From Nitrosococcus wardiae (GTDB lineage: Bacteria > Pseudomonadota > Gammaproteobacteria > Nitrosococcales > Nitrosococcaceae), in NCBI RefSeq assembly GCF_004421105.1, contig NZ_CP038033.1:62001-126000 (forward strand): a stretch of DNA of 64,000 bases. The letters run 5' to 3'. Of this stretch, positions 36,684 to 46,826 are shown in pieces; position 1 is the stretch's first letter; the number at the start of each line of letters is the position of its first letter. The notes beneath the pieces were generated by a model. The model saw only the letters and a program-made list of their open reading frames with translations, made no database searches and had not been told where the DNA came from. Position numbers and translations under genes: made by a program.

Positions 36684-37044
36684 CCATTTCCACCGCAGCC
36701 CCCCGAGGGAGAGCCGCCACCCCAATAACCGCGCGGGCAGGATAAGGAGGCTGAAAATAATCGGTCATGGTGGCATTGACAAGGGGGAAATGGGTCAAAT
36801 CGGTAAGATAAATATTTAGCTTTACTACCTGGGCTAGGCTGCCCCCCGCTGCCTCAGCGACCACCTTGAGGTTCTCAAAAACTTGTCGAATTTGAGCCTC
36901 CATCTCCCCTTCCACCAACACCATGGTCTTGGGTTCAAGGGGTATTTGTCCAGAAAGGTAGACCACATCCCCTACTTTTACAGCCTGGGAATAGGTGCCA
37001 ATGGCAAGGGGGGCATTATCGGTTTGGATCACTTCGCGGGGCAT
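36658..37044 (-). CDS. ridA: 2-iminobutanoate/2-iminopropanoate deaminase (RidA)
   Basis: 128 residues, the usual size. Signature [21 protein letters not shown] (shown here as its parts [10 protein letters not shown] and [12 protein letters not shown]), with the conserved Arg that binds the imine acid. It hydrolyses reactive enamine/imine products of PLP enzymes. It lies between spoT and recG. Confidence 0.93.
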   Translation of the reverse strand: MPREVIQTDNAPLAIGTYSQAVKVGDVVYLSGQIPLEPKTMVLVEGEMEAQIRQVFENLKVVAEAAGGSLAQVVKLNIYLTDLTHFPLVNATMTDYFQPPYPARAVIGVAALPRGAAVEMDAIVHLGD

Positions 37045-37080
37045 GGTGGCTCCTTCAAGTGTTCAAGTGTTATTGCTTAT

Positions 37081-39234
37081 TTAATGCTTGCTGCGAACAA
37101 TGCGCAGCACCATATCGAGAGCTCGGATACGCCGCATTAGGCGCGCCAGTTGATAACGACTCCGGACTTCGAGGGTAAACAGGATGCTACAGATAGCACC
37201 GTCCCGATCATTGACACTGACATTATCAATGTTGGTATCCGTATCAGAGATGGCAGCAGCCACGGTGGCCAGCACCCCACGGCGATTTTCCACATCCACC
37301 CGAACCTCCACTGGAAATTCGGCCTGCACCTCATCGGCCCATTCCACCTCTGTCCAGCGCTCGGGACGCCGCCGGAATTCTGCCAGATTTTTACATCGCT
37401 CAGTATGAATGACGACACCCCGCCCTGCAGTGACAAAACCACGGATAGGATCACCGGGAATCGGACGGCAACATTTGGCAAAAGTCACCACCATTCCCTC
37501 AGTACCCTTAATCTTCAATGGCCGGTAAGTAGGATCGGCTCCTGATTTTTTTTCCCCCTCTTTTTCTTCCAGAGCCGGCACTAAACGCCGGGCAACGAGT
37601 AAAGCAGGGCGATTGCCAAGTCCGATCGCTTCCAAGAGTTGGTCAACGCTTTCTAATTCAAATTCCTTGAGGAGAAATTGGAGACGATCCGGGGGAATAT
37701 CATCCAAGGTCAAGGAATAACTCAGAAGGTGTTTATTCAGCAAGCGCCGCCCTAACTGGATCGACTCTTCCCGTTTTAGGTTTTTAAGATAATGCCGGAT
37801 ATTCGCTCGCGCTTTGCCTGTCACCACAAAGTTGAGCCAGGAAGGGTTGGGTCGGGCCGTAGGAGCAGTAATGATTTCTACGTTTTGCCCATTCTCTAGG
37901 GGAGTAGATAAAGGGGCCAGACGCCGGTCAATCTTGGCTGCCACACAGTGATTGCCCACATCTGTGTGCACGGCATAGGCAAAATCCACCGCCGTCGCTC
38001 CCCGAGCTAAAATCATAATCTTGCCCTTGGGGGTAAAAACATACACTTCATCCGGGAACAGATCGACTTTGACATTTTCCAGAAATTCCAGGGAATCGCC
38101 GGCATCTTGCTGTATCTCCAGCAAGCCTTTGAGCCACTCCCGGGCTCGCCGTTGAGCACTCCCGCTGACTCGCCCGCTCCCGGATTTATATAACCAATGA
38201 GCCGCAATCCCGGCCTCCGCCACTCGGTCCATATCATGAGTCCGGATCTGGACTTCAATCGGCACTCCATAGGGACCAAACAAAACAGTATGTAGGGACT
38301 GATAGCCATTGGCCTTGGGAATAGCGATATAGTCCTTAAATTTACCAGGAACAGGCTTGTAAAGGTTGTGAACTATTCCCAATGCACGGTAACAAGTATC
38401 CGCCGAATCCACCACGATCCGAAAGGCATAAAGATCCATCACCTCGGAGAGGGAGCGGTGTTTGTCCTGCATCTTGACATAAAGGCTATAAAGGCTCTTC
38501 TCCCGTCCTTCAACAATGCCTTCGAGTCCCTCTTGCGCGAGCCGCTGGGCAATACTATCCTGAATACCCCTGACGATTTCTTTGCGGTTACCCCGAGCCC
38601 GCTTGACAGCGGCTTCCAAAACCCGATGGCGAAGGGGATAGAGGGCTTGAAATCCTAAACCTTGCAACTCCGTACGGATGCTATTCATGCCTAGGCGATT
38701 CGCAATAGGCGCATAGATCTCCAAGGTTTCGTGAGCGATACGCCGCTGTTTTTCCCGGGCGACATAGCGTAAAGTGCGCATATTGTGCAGGCGATCCGCC
38801 AGTTTGAGCAAAATGACGCGGATATCCCGGGTCATAGCCAGCAACATCTTACGTAGATTTTCCGCTTGGGCATGTTCCCGGGAGGTCACATTAATCTGGG
38901 CGAGCTTGCTCACACCATCCACCAGCTCCGCGACCTCCTCACTAAAATATTGAGATAGCTCGGCCTTGGAAACACCCGTATCTTCTAAGACGTCATGGAG
39001 CAAGGCGGCCATAATGCACTGATGATCCATGTGCATTTCCGCCATAATGGCCGCTACCGCCAGGGGATGAGTAATGTAGGGTTCACCAGAGCGACGTTTC
39101 TGTTCTCCATGAGCAGCAGCAGCAAAATGGTAAGCGCGCCGAATATCGCTTTGAAACTCCGGCTCAAGATAGCTTGCTACGGCCACGCAGAGGCTATCAA
39201 TACCCCCCGGCAAAACCTCCCCATCGTGGGGCAT
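37081..39234 (-). CDS. spoT: Bifunctional (p)ppGpp synthetase/hydrolase
   Basis: 717 residues. The HD hydrolase domain is intact (ALLHDVLEDT, His80-Asp81), followed by the synthetase domain (YRALGIVHNLYKPVPGKFKDY and YQSLHT), TGS (VYVFTPKGKIMIL), a zinc-finger-like CCRPIPGDPI region and an ACT domain. It sets the alarmone level in response to starvation. Its place in gmk-rpoZ-spoT is the classic gammaproteobacterial order. Confidence 0.95.
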   Translation of the reverse strand: MPHDGEVLPGGIDSLCVAVASYLEPEFQSDIRRAYHFAAAAHGEQKRRSGEPYITHPLAVAAIMAEMHMDHQCIMAALLHDVLEDTGVSKAELSQYFSEEVAELVDGVSKLAQINVTSREHAQAENLRKMLLAMTRDIRVILLKLADRLHNMRTLRYVAREKQRRIAHETLEIYAPIANRLGMNSIRTELQGLGFQALYPLRHRVLEAAVKRARGNRKEIVRGIQDSIAQRLAQEGLEGIVEGREKSLYSLYVKMQDKHRSLSEVMDLYAFRIVVDSADTCYRALGIVHNLYKPVPGKFKDYIAIPKANGYQSLHTVLFGPYGVPIEVQIRTHDMDRVAEAGIAAHWLYKSGSGRVSGSAQRRAREWLKGLLEIQQDAGDSLEFLENVKVDLFPDEVYVFTPKGKIMILARGATAVDFAYAVHTDVGNHCVAAKIDRRLAPLSTPLENGQNVEIITAPTARPNPSWLNFVVTGKARANIRHYLKNLKREESIQLGRRLLNKHLLSYSLTLDDIPPDRLQFLLKEFELESVDQLLEAIGLGNRPALLVARRLVPALEEKEGEKKSGADPTYRPLKIKGTEGMVVTFAKCCRPIPGDPIRGFVTAGRGVVIHTERCKNLAEFRRRPERWTEVEWADEVQAEFPVEVRVDVENRRGVLATVAAAISDTDTNIDNVSVNDRDGAICSILFTLEVRSRYQLARLMRRIRALDMVLRIVRSKH

Positions 39235-39278
39235 AAACCCCCTGAGAGAGGACTTAATAGCGGTTTGGGGTTGAGTAT

Positions 39279-39539
39279 TCAGGATTCCTCCCGAACTTCA
39301 CCTTCACTGACCACCGATTCTTCAGCATGCTCACGGCCACTCACCGAATCCATCACGCCAACGTTAATTTTACCCTCTGCAATCTCACGCAGGGCCATTA
39401 CGGTGGGCTTATCATTGTCCCAAGCCAAGGTAGGCTCCGCACCCAGGGCTAATTGCCGGGCTCGCTTCGCTGCAGCCAGGACTAATAGGAAACGATTATT
39501 AATATTCCCAATACAATCTTCAACCGTCAAGCGTGCCAT
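39279..39539 (-). CDS. rpoZ: RNA polymerase omega subunit
   Basis: 86 residues. [20 protein letters not shown] and [15 protein letters not shown] are the standard omega sequence, with a longer acidic tail. It helps assemble RNA polymerase by binding beta' and is one site of ppGpp binding. It lies 44 bp before spoT. Confidence 0.96.
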   Translation of the reverse strand: MARLTVEDCIGNINNRFLLVLAAAKRARQLALGAEPTLAWDNDKPTVMALREIAEGKINVGVMDSVSGREHAEESVVSEGEVREES

Positions 39540-39619
39540 AATCTCGCCTCTATCCTCTGTTACTGTAAATTAAGACCAAACAAAAAGCGGTTTTACTCCC
39601 AGAATATCATGCCCAATGG

Positions 39620-40234
39620 TTACCCTAATAATTCATTTAGCAAGGGCGTTAACTGCTCCTCTTGCCGGAGACGCAACAAACGCCGACCTCGAATAATGGC
39701 CATCAGATCTTCGAGTGCCGTCTCAAACACATCATTGACCACTAGATAGTCAAATTCATTATAGTGAGAAATCTCTGTCCGGGCGGCCCGCATCCGTCGA
39801 GCAATCACGGTTTCCCCATCTTGTCCCCGCAGGCGCAGTCGATGCTCTAGAGTCTCCCGGGAAGGGGGGAGAATAAAGATGCTGACACAATCGGGAAAGC
39901 ATGCTTGTACTTGGCGTCTCCCCTGCCAATCGATCTCCAGGATAACATCCATACCCTGCTCAAGAAGCCCGGTCACCTTCTCCCAAGCCGTACCATAACG
40001 GTGATCAAACACCTGGGCATGCTCCAAAAAGGCACCCGCCTGCTGCATGGTCTCAAAGGTGGCGTCATCAATGAAATAATAATCCACCCCATCCCGCTCC
40101 CCTGGGCGGGGCGGACGGGTCGTATGGGAGACTGAAAGGCAAACGCCCGCCATAGAATCCACCAGCGCTTTGACCAGGCTGGTTTTCCCAGCGCCGGAAG
40201 GGGCCGCAACAACGAATAGGCTACCAGGCATCAT
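39620..40234 (-). CDS. gmk: Guanylate kinase
   Basis: 204 residues. P-loop APSGAGKTSLV, then SHTTRPPRPGERDGVDYYF (GMP binding) and ILEIDWQGRRQV. It phosphorylates GMP to GDP. In many bacteria yicC lies directly upstream; here the 12-kb restriction island (40335-52326) stands between them. Confidence 0.96.
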   Translation of the reverse strand: MMPGSLFVVAAPSGAGKTSLVKALVDSMAGVCLSVSHTTRPPRPGERDGVDYYFIDDATFETMQQAGAFLEHAQVFDHRYGTAWEKVTGLLEQGMDVILEIDWQGRRQVQACFPDCVSIFILPPSRETLEHRLRLRGQDGETVIARRMRAARTEISHYNEFDYLVVNDVFETALEDLMAIIRGRRLLRLRQEEQLTPLLNELLG

Positions 40235-40334
40235 TAATTATTTTTAGCGGAATACTGAAAACCCACATTATCTTAATTATCTTATTCTTTTTTATTTTCT
40301 ACCATCCCGCATCCGAACACCGAGTGTCGACCTT

Positions 40335-43300
40335 CTACCCCAGCAAATGCCTTAGGCTCTGTTGCAGAGATGATTTGAACGCCGGATCGCTGGCCAACAA
40401 GCGGTACAAATCCAGATCCATTTTCCGGCGCTCGAGCATGACTTCCTCGAAGATCTTCTCGAAGGCCAAGGTGCGGTTGTCCGCGTCCTGATTGTGCTTG
40501 TATTTGGCTTCAAAGTCCGGGTGGGCCTGGATGCTCTTGATGATACTGAGGAACTTCACCCGCTGTTCTTCCGGCGTGGCTTCCCACCCATGAAACCAGC
40601 GTTCGTTAAAGCTTTGGATAATCTCATCAAGCGGATCCTGTTCTTCGCTACCTCCGTGAACGCCCCGAGGATTGGGATTGGTGGGGTCAACTTCCGTCTC
40701 GGACTCATCCAGCCCAATGGCCTGATTCAGCTTGACCCGTTCCAGGCCATAGGAAGACAGATCGACGGAGTCCAGCAGGACATTGATTTCATCGGCATCC
40801 TTGCTTTTAACCACCAGCTTGGGAATCAGGAACTTCAGAAACCAGAACAGCTTCTCCCAGGCGACCACTTCATAGGGCATGATGGACGCCATCTGGCCAT
40901 AAATCTTCACGAATTGCTTGGCCTTGATTTTGAAGTCCGCCTTGTCCTCGTCCTCCAGGCCCAATTCCTGGTTGAAACGCGCCGCGGCGGTATCCATCAG
41001 GGGGCTCAATTGCTGGGCATCGGCGTTGTCAAAGTACAAGCCGACAAACGCTTCCACCTCGTGCCATTCGTAGACCCCCACCTCCCCCAAGGCATCCTTG
41101 AGTTCGTGCAGCACATTGACATCCGTTGCCTGTGACAGGCTGGTGGCGGTGTAGAAGGGATCAAAGGCGGCCTTGATGTCCTCCACCGTGTTGAAGAAAT
41201 CCAGCACGAACAGGTCTTCCGTCTTCTTACTCCACTGGGGAGCCGCCCGGTTGAGGCGGGACAGGGCCTGCACGGCCAGGACCCCTTGCAGTTTTTTATC
41301 CACATACATGGCGGTCAGCTTGGGCTGATCGAAGCCGGTGAGGTACTTGTTGGCCACCACCAGCAGGCGGTACTCGTCCTTATCGAACCTCTCCCGGGTG
41401 TCCGCTTCAGGAAAGCCATTCATCTCGGCCTCGGTGTATTCAATGCCGTCTACTTCTTTAGCGCCGGAGAAAGCCACCAGCGCCTTGAAAGGGCTGCCCC
41501 GGTCCCGAAGGATGCGCCCAATCGCCTGGTGATAGCGGATGGCGGTTTCGATATTCTGGGTAACCACCATACCCTTGGCCCTGCCCCTAAGCTTTTTGGC
41601 ATTCACCACCTGGGGGATAAAGTGCTCCAAAATGATCTCGGCCTTGGCGTTGATGGTCTGGGGATTGCGCTCCACATAGGCCCGCAGCTTCTTCTGGGCC
41701 TTGGCGGTATCGAACAGGGGATTGTCCTCGATGGATTTTTGGATCTCGTAATAGCTTTGGTAGGTGGTGTAGTTGGCCAGCACATCGAGAATAAAGCCCT
41801 CCTCGATGGCCTGCTTCATGGAGTAGAGATGAAACGGCTTGAAGCTGCCGTCGGGCTGTTTTTGGCCGAATTTCTCCAGGGTACTGTTCTTGGGGGTGGC
41901 GGTAAACGCAAAGTAGGAGGCATTGCCCCGCATCTTGCGCGAGCGCATGGCGTTCAGAATCTTGTCCTGAGGGTCGCTCTGATCGTCTTCGTCATCGGCA
42001 TCCCTGCCCATGGCCTGATTCATCTTGCCGTGGGCACTGCCATCCTGGGAGCCGTGGGCCTCATCAATGATGACGGCGAAGCGCTTGTCGCTCATGTCCT
42101 CGATGCCATCAATGATAAACGGGAATTTCTGGAGGGTGGTGATAATGATCTTCTTGCCCTGCTCCAGGGCCTGTTTAAGGTCCGAGGAGCGGAGGGCCGG
42201 GGCGATGATGTTCTTCACCTCCGAGAACGCGCGGATGTTCTCCCGCAACTGCTTGTCCAGCAAGCGCCGGTCGGTGACCACAATCACCGAATCGAACAGG
42301 GGCGCGTCCAATCCCTTGGCTCCCCGGACATCGACGGACAGCGGGTAGGTCTCGATTAGTTGGTAGGCAGCCCAGGTGATGGAGTGGGATTTCCCGGAAC
42401 CGGCGGAATGCTGGATCAGGTAAGTCTGCCCCACCCCCTGTTCGCTGGCGTGGGCCACCAACTTGCGGACTACATCCAACTGGTGATAGCGGGGAAAAAA
42501 CAGGGTGCGCTTGGCCAGGGAGGTTTTGCTGCTGCCGTCGAGGCGCACAAAATGCTGGATGATGTTGGCGATGCTCTCCTTGCTGAACACCTCCTGCCAC
42601 AGATAGGCGCTTTTATGGCCGCCGGGATTGGGCGGATTGCCGGCGCCGAAGTGATGCCCCTTATTGAAGGGCAAAAAGAAAGTGCTTTTCCCGGCCAGCT
42701 TGGTGGTCATATACACTTCGTCAGTATCCACCGCCATATGCACCAGACAGCGCCCGAATTGCAGCAAGGGCTGGGTGATGTCCCGCTCCAAGCGATATTG
42801 CCTCTGGCCGTGGTAGCAGGCGGTTTGGCCCGTCCAGGGGTTTTTCAGCTCCAGGGTGGCGAAGGGCAGGCCGTTGATGAACAACACCAGGTCGATTTCT
42901 TCCAGCGTACGGGTCAGGGAATAGCGCACCTGACGGGTGCTGCTGAAGAGGTTGGCGTTAAAATTCTCTTTGACCTTATCCGAGCTGCTGGCCAGGGGCG
43001 GAGGGTACAGCAGGTGGAAATGGGCGTCATCAATGCTCAGGCCCCGTTTGAGCAGGTGCAGCAGCCCGTGCTTTTTCACCAGCCGATCGAATCGCTCCAG
43101 GATCTTGCTCCGCCAGTCAGGGTGGTGCTTTTTGAGCTTGTCCAGTTCCTCAGCCTGGGCGCTCTCCAGAAACTGCCAGAAGAATCGGGTATCCACCCCA
43201 TAGCGGGCATTGAAATCCGCAGCCTGCCCCAACTTGTAACCCTGGTTCGGGCTGAAGGGCACTTCCCTTATCCCCTCCCTGATGGCCTTTTGTTCTTCCA

Positions 43301-43367
43301 GACAGGTGCCGGTCAGATATTTCTCGATGGCAGCCTCTAGGGCCTGTTCATTGGTTTGGCTGACCAC
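40335..43367 (-). CDS. hsdR: Type I restriction enzyme subunit R
   Basis: About 1010 residues. A GTG at 43367 has a GAAGGG site at good spacing; a TTG just before it is an alternative. The nuclease domain is at about 158-176 (EIDLVLFINGLP, then ATLELKNP), a PD-(D/E)xK site. Two RecA-like helicase domains follow, with HSAGSGKSHSI, IIDEAHGSQ and FTATPK, and a C-terminal helical domain that binds HsdM. It translocates and cuts DNA that lacks methylation. It stands 5 kb from hsdS because the DUF262 module lies between. Confidence 0.95.
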   Translation of the reverse strand: MVSQTNEQALEAAIEKYLTGTCLEEQKAIREGIREVPFSPNQGYKLGQAADFNARYGVDTRFFWQFLESAQAEELDKLKKHHPDWRSKILERFDRLVKKHGLLHLLKRGLSIDDAHFHLLYPPPLASSSDKVKENFNANLFSSTRQVRYSLTRTLEEIDLVLFINGLPFATLELKNPWTGQTACYHGQRQYRLERDITQPLLQFGRCLVHMAVDTDEVYMTTKLAGKSTFFLPFNKGHHFGAGNPPNPGGHKSAYLWQEVFSKESIANIIQHFVRLDGSSKTSLAKRTLFFPRYHQLDVVRKLVAHASEQGVGQTYLIQHSAGSGKSHSITWAAYQLIETYPLSVDVRGAKGLDAPLFDSVIVVTDRRLLDKQLRENIRAFSEVKNIIAPALRSSDLKQALEQGKKIIITTLQKFPFIIDGIEDMSDKRFAVIIDEAHGSQDGSAHGKMNQAMGRDADDEDDQSDPQDKILNAMRSRKMRGNASYFAFTATPKNSTLEKFGQKQPDGSFKPFHLYSMKQAIEEGFILDVLANYTTYQSYYEIQKSIEDNPLFDTAKAQKKLRAYVERNPQTINAKAEIILEHFIPQVVNAKKLRGRAKGMVVTQNIETAIRYHQAIGRILRDRGSPFKALVAFSGAKEVDGIEYTEAEMNGFPEADTRERFDKDEYRLLVVANKYLTGFDQPKLTAMYVDKKLQGVLAVQALSRLNRAAPQWSKKTEDLFVLDFFNTVEDIKAAFDPFYTATSLSQATDVNVLHELKDALGEVGVYEWHEVEAFVGLYFDNADAQQLSPLMDTAAARFNQELGLEDEDKADFKIKAKQFVKIYGQMASIMPYEVVAWEKLFWFLKFLIPKLVVKSKDADEINVLLDSVDLSSYGLERVKLNQAIGLDESETEVDPTNPNPRGVHGGSEEQDPLDEIIQSFNERWFHGWEATPEEQRVKFLSIIKSIQAHPDFEAKYKHNQDADNRTLAFEKIFEEVMLERRKMDLDLYRLLASDPAFKSSLQQSLRHLLG

Positions 43368-43370
43368 CAA

Positions 43371-45329
43371 TTACCCTTCACCTATAGAGCGATAATGTGA
43401 GCTGAGCAACTCAATCATTTCATCTTCGTGCCGTTTGATAAGTTCCGACAACCATTCATCATCCCCTTTTAACTCAAATATTCGCTTGAGCTTAAGTGAG
43501 TCATAGACCCCTTTACTTTCAAAGTCGGCCTTTTTGACGTTAACCGGCTTGTTGCTGTAAGACGAGTTCTGTCCCGGATTCAGCAAGACAAGATTACCAA
43601 AGCCATCCAGATAGTTTCTCTCCATCTGTTTGCCATACTTTTCATTTTGGGGATGAACATGCTCGATCGAGTTTCGAGAGGCGATGTGGTATTTGCGCAT
43701 CTTTTCATCAGCGCTTTTATCCGCATGTTTCCACAGCAGGTATTCTAGCTTCTGAAACCAATAGTGCTCATAACCTGTTCCCTTTGGCTTTCGAAGGCAT
43801 TTACATATGCCATTTATTGATTGTAATTCGGGCAGTTCACCAGCCAAAAGCATGAAACTGGCCTCTTTTTGGGTGGTGTCAGCCAGGGTTCGGGATAATG
43901 GGTTATCAATGCTTTCAAGGGTATCAAGTACCTCGGATTCGGTTGTGGGAACATCGTTGAGCAATCGTCCCAGGAAAGGCGTCAACCAATACTGTGCGCT
44001 ACGCTCGCCCGTGAAGTAACGTACACTCTGTAGTTGCACCAGCGCTGAAGGCTGCTCTTTCTGACGACGATTTAAATATCCTTTCCCATCGTTGCTAGGA
44101 TAAACCTCGGTCAGATGAAGTTGCTCTTTCTCTTCGTCGTCTCGCTCAATCCATTTCATCACCCAGCGGTCGAATTGATAACGCACCTGCCAGAGACACT
44201 CAATGAATGCCTTTACCTCTTCCTCGCCGGCCTGCTTTAGTTCCTTGAAACTTTCTATCAGGCGGTCGCTGTGCAGACGCACCTCGATATCCGGTTTACC
44301 GGAAAAATTTCGGTAGATGCGGTAAGCGTGCATCAACAGCAGCGGAAAACCGATGATCGAACGGCAATACACAGTCTCCTCATCCAACTCCGGTTTGTCA
44401 TTGCCGTTGCCGCCACTATTTTGCCCTGACGGTTCGTGTATTTGTTCTGCCAGCTTACTGATGGAAAGCACTCCCCGGTTATCATCCCCCTCCGGAGAAT
44501 ATTCCGCAGGGAGCTGGAAGCGCCCAGGATCGTACTGTTTCAAATCATCGGGCTGAATGTTCGCCCAATCGGTTCCCTTGAACAGCTGCCGGACATTACG
44601 CTCGAAGTAATTTTCCATGTGCTCGCAAGCCTGCCAGATCGCCTCATAGCGTGGTTTGTCGGTCTTAACCTGCTTGAGCAGCAGCGATTTGAGGATGTCG
44701 GACTGTTCCAGCTGTATGCCCCGAGTATTCATGGTGGCAAACAGGCGGTTGAGATCCATGCCACCCGGCATGATGTTATTGACCCATTGCACTTTGTTGT
44801 CAATGTAGTCTGCTATCTTTTCCCCATGCTGGCGGCTGTCCAGTTGGTCTAGTCGCTGCTGCAGTGCCTTTAATGCGCCATGCAGGCGGGTCAGATAGGG
44901 ATTATGCTCCACCGCTTCATTGCCGGGGGATGGGTAATCTTCCAGCTTGGCCCAATGACCAAGCAACGTCTGAACCTGATGGCGTATGGAAAAGGTCAGC
45001 CTCGGCTTTTTATCGTGGATCGCCAACTGCGTCAGTGGGATTTCTTTTTTCCGGGATCGAAATGCTATGGCCATCAACATCAGTGTCGTCATGCGCTGCT
45101 GGCCATCAATGAGCTCGTAGCTGCCCTCCTGGAGTCGCGCGGTCAATACGGTGCCGATGTAATAATTCGGCTCGCCGGTTTTCTGGGCCTGCGCAATGTC
45201 GTCGAACAGTTTGAGCACATCCTCATCAGGCCACACATAGGGCCGCTGATAGCTGGGAATCACGAAAGCGATGTTGCCTTTTCGGATATCAGCCGGCGTC
45301 TGCACCTGGCTCAGCACGCGATCATGCAT
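43371..45329 (-). CDS. DUF262/DUF1524 protein, GmrSD-like (ParB-type NTPase plus HNH nuclease)
   Basis: 652 residues. The N-terminal DUF262 domain has FVIPSYQRPYVW (about 22-33), ELIDGQQRMTT (about 72-82) and FATMNTRGIQLEQSDILK. The C-terminus has the DUF1524 His-Asn-His signature NSIEHVHPQN...GNLVLLNPGQNSSYSN (parts quoted). This is the architecture of GmrSD-type type IV restriction enzymes and of SspE, which act on modified phage DNA. Here it sits inside a type I operon, so its trigger may differ. The ATG at 45329 has GGAGG and overlaps the next upstream gene by 8 bp. Confidence 0.88.
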   Translation of the reverse strand: MHDRVLSQVQTPADIRKGNIAFVIPSYQRPYVWPDEDVLKLFDDIAQAQKTGEPNYYIGTVLTARLQEGSYELIDGQQRMTTLMLMAIAFRSRKKEIPLTQLAIHDKKPRLTFSIRHQVQTLLGHWAKLEDYPSPGNEAVEHNPYLTRLHGALKALQQRLDQLDSRQHGEKIADYIDNKVQWVNNIMPGGMDLNRLFATMNTRGIQLEQSDILKSLLLKQVKTDKPRYEAIWQACEHMENYFERNVRQLFKGTDWANIQPDDLKQYDPGRFQLPAEYSPEGDDNRGVLSISKLAEQIHEPSGQNSGGNGNDKPELDEETVYCRSIIGFPLLLMHAYRIYRNFSGKPDIEVRLHSDRLIESFKELKQAGEEEVKAFIECLWQVRYQFDRWVMKWIERDDEEKEQLHLTEVYPSNDGKGYLNRRQKEQPSALVQLQSVRYFTGERSAQYWLTPFLGRLLNDVPTTESEVLDTLESIDNPLSRTLADTTQKEASFMLLAGELPELQSINGICKCLRKPKGTGYEHYWFQKLEYLLWKHADKSADEKMRKYHIASRNSIEHVHPQNEKYGKQMERNYLDGFGNLVLLNPGQNSSYSNKPVNVKKADFESKGVYDSLKLKRIFELKGDDEWLSELIKRHEDEMIELLSSHYRSIGEG

Positions 45330-46743
45330 TTGAAACCTCCTGCCCCTTGCACCGACGTTTAATCGCTTTCTGAAGGGCTAAATCATAGTCTTTAGCCAAT
45401 TGCTCCTCGGACAGATCCAATCCAAGATAAGCTTTTACCGCCAGCACGAAACGTTTTTTTACTCCGTTATCCTGTGGCTCCAAATTCTCGGGACTCACCT
45501 TAACCTCGAACCGACGCAAGCGAGCCATGCATTGCTCCTGGGTATAGTTCATCAAAATCCAGTCGAACACCGGATTATCGCGCACGAAAGCGGCAACGGA
45601 ACTTTCGCGCACTGCCTTTTGATTGCTGACCCGGGGGGAATAGACCACACGAAATAGCCTTAAGGCGGCCTCAAAGAATCGTTCCAGCCCGAAGTGACTG
45701 GCATAAAGCAGCAGCGTGCTGTCATATAGCTTCTTGAGATAGCTGCAACCGTCCAACGTCTCGATAAGGTTGCGGTAGAAATCGTGAAATGTCCCAAGGT
45801 TAGGCTCGGTTCGGTCGGTGAGAAGCCGTTGTCGAAGTCGCTCGAAGTATTCTAGGTAATGAATGGTATTGATGCCCGCGTTAAGCGGCTGCCGCATGGC
45901 ATAACCGGTGGCATGGGATGTCTGTAATACTTTCCCAGCTTCGGTGCGGGTCACTGAGGTGCACTGGTAAGCAACGTCGGTGATCTCTTCGCCGGTTCGC
46001 TCGGCCAGTTCGGCCACCACCACTTCACGCACCTGTTGGGGCTGCCGGTGCGAAGGCAAGGGATTGAAGTCTAGTGCATTCCAGCACCGGGCTTTTAGCA
46101 CGATGTCCACCAGCGGATTGAGGTCCCCCAATGCCTCCCACATCCGGGCGTAATCGTCCTGGCGGTTGCGCGGCGTGGCCCGCAGGTGATGGGCTTTGAT
46201 GATATCCGGACCGCTCAGGCGTACCCCGCCGGTATTCTGGGTTTCGAAAAAGCGGTAGGCATCATCTTCACTGCGAGTGACCACCAGGGTGATGTTGATG
46301 CGCGTCAGATCGATGGCATGATAAACGGCCTGATGCTCCTCCTGACGCAACAACCTCAGATTCTCCCGGATCTGCTGCTGGCTGAGGGGAGAGTCATACT
46401 CCAAATCGGGATAACTGCCCAGCTTTTTAATACATGCCAACAGCGCCATGGTAGTCAGCCGCTGCTGGCCATCAATAATATTTAGCCTATGGCCACGCTC
46501 CTGTTGATGCAAAATGATGCTGCCCAGATAGAACAGATGATTTTGTTTTCTAGCTTTGTCATCTTCCTTGAAATAACAACACAAATCCTTCCGCAACCGA
46601 TACACCTGCTCTTTACCCCAGCGGTAAGGCCGCTGGTATTCCGGCAGGTGCAGTTGGCCTTCTATCATGGAATCATCGCTGGCTTTTATGGGACGACCGG
46701 CAAACAACTCGGCAAGCGTACAGCTGGCGACAACAACCGTCAT
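45322..46743 (-). CDS. DUF262 protein without nuclease domain
   Basis: 473 residues. DUF262 motifs: HLPEYQRPYRWGKEQ (about 32-46), LNIIDGQQRLTT (about 87-98) and FFETQNTGGVRLSGPDIIK. The C-terminal half is helical and has no HNH or other nuclease motif I can see. The DUF262 fold binds and hydrolyses nucleotides in GmrS-type proteins. The overlap with the 652-residue gene and the similarity of the two N-halves suggest a two-part complex, with this one as NTPase-only partner or sensor. Confidence 0.8.
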   Translation of the reverse strand: MTVVVASCTLAELFAGRPIKASDDSMIEGQLHLPEYQRPYRWGKEQVYRLRKDLCCYFKEDDKARKQNHLFYLGSIILHQQERGHRLNIIDGQQRLTTMALLACIKKLGSYPDLEYDSPLSQQQIRENLRLLRQEEHQAVYHAIDLTRINITLVVTRSEDDAYRFFETQNTGGVRLSGPDIIKAHHLRATPRNRQDDYARMWEALGDLNPLVDIVLKARCWNALDFNPLPSHRQPQQVREVVVAELAERTGEEITDVAYQCTSVTRTEAGKVLQTSHATGYAMRQPLNAGINTIHYLEYFERLRQRLLTDRTEPNLGTFHDFYRNLIETLDGCSYLKKLYDSTLLLYASHFGLERFFEAALRLFRVVYSPRVSNQKAVRESSVAAFVRDNPVFDWILMNYTQEQCMARLRRFEVKVSPENLEPQDNGVKKRFVLAVKAYLGLDLSEEQLAKDYDLALQKAIKRRCKGQEVSNA

Positions 46744-46826
46744 GCCACCACCTTGACGTTACCGGTACTGACATGACTGGCGTGAAAGACAGGCCTTAGT
46801 GGCTGTTCACAGACTTGGCTGACCAT
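46740..46826 (-). CDS. 28-residue mini-ORF coupled to the DUF262 gene
   Basis: ATG at 46826 with an AAGGG site, encoding MVSQVCEQPLRPVF followed by HASHVSTGNVKVVA. Its stop overlaps the DUF262 start (ATGA), so it could be a leader peptide for translational coupling. The rest of the 308-bp gap (46827-47051) has short direct repeats (CAAATGA) but no other gene. No homologue is known to me. Confidence 0.4.
   Translation of the reverse strand: MVSQVCEQPLRPVFHASHVSTGNVKVVA

Noticed and set aside
41286-42359. Open frame antisense to hsdR
   Set aside because: Same shadow effect over the helicase region of hsdR; no motif or start signal.
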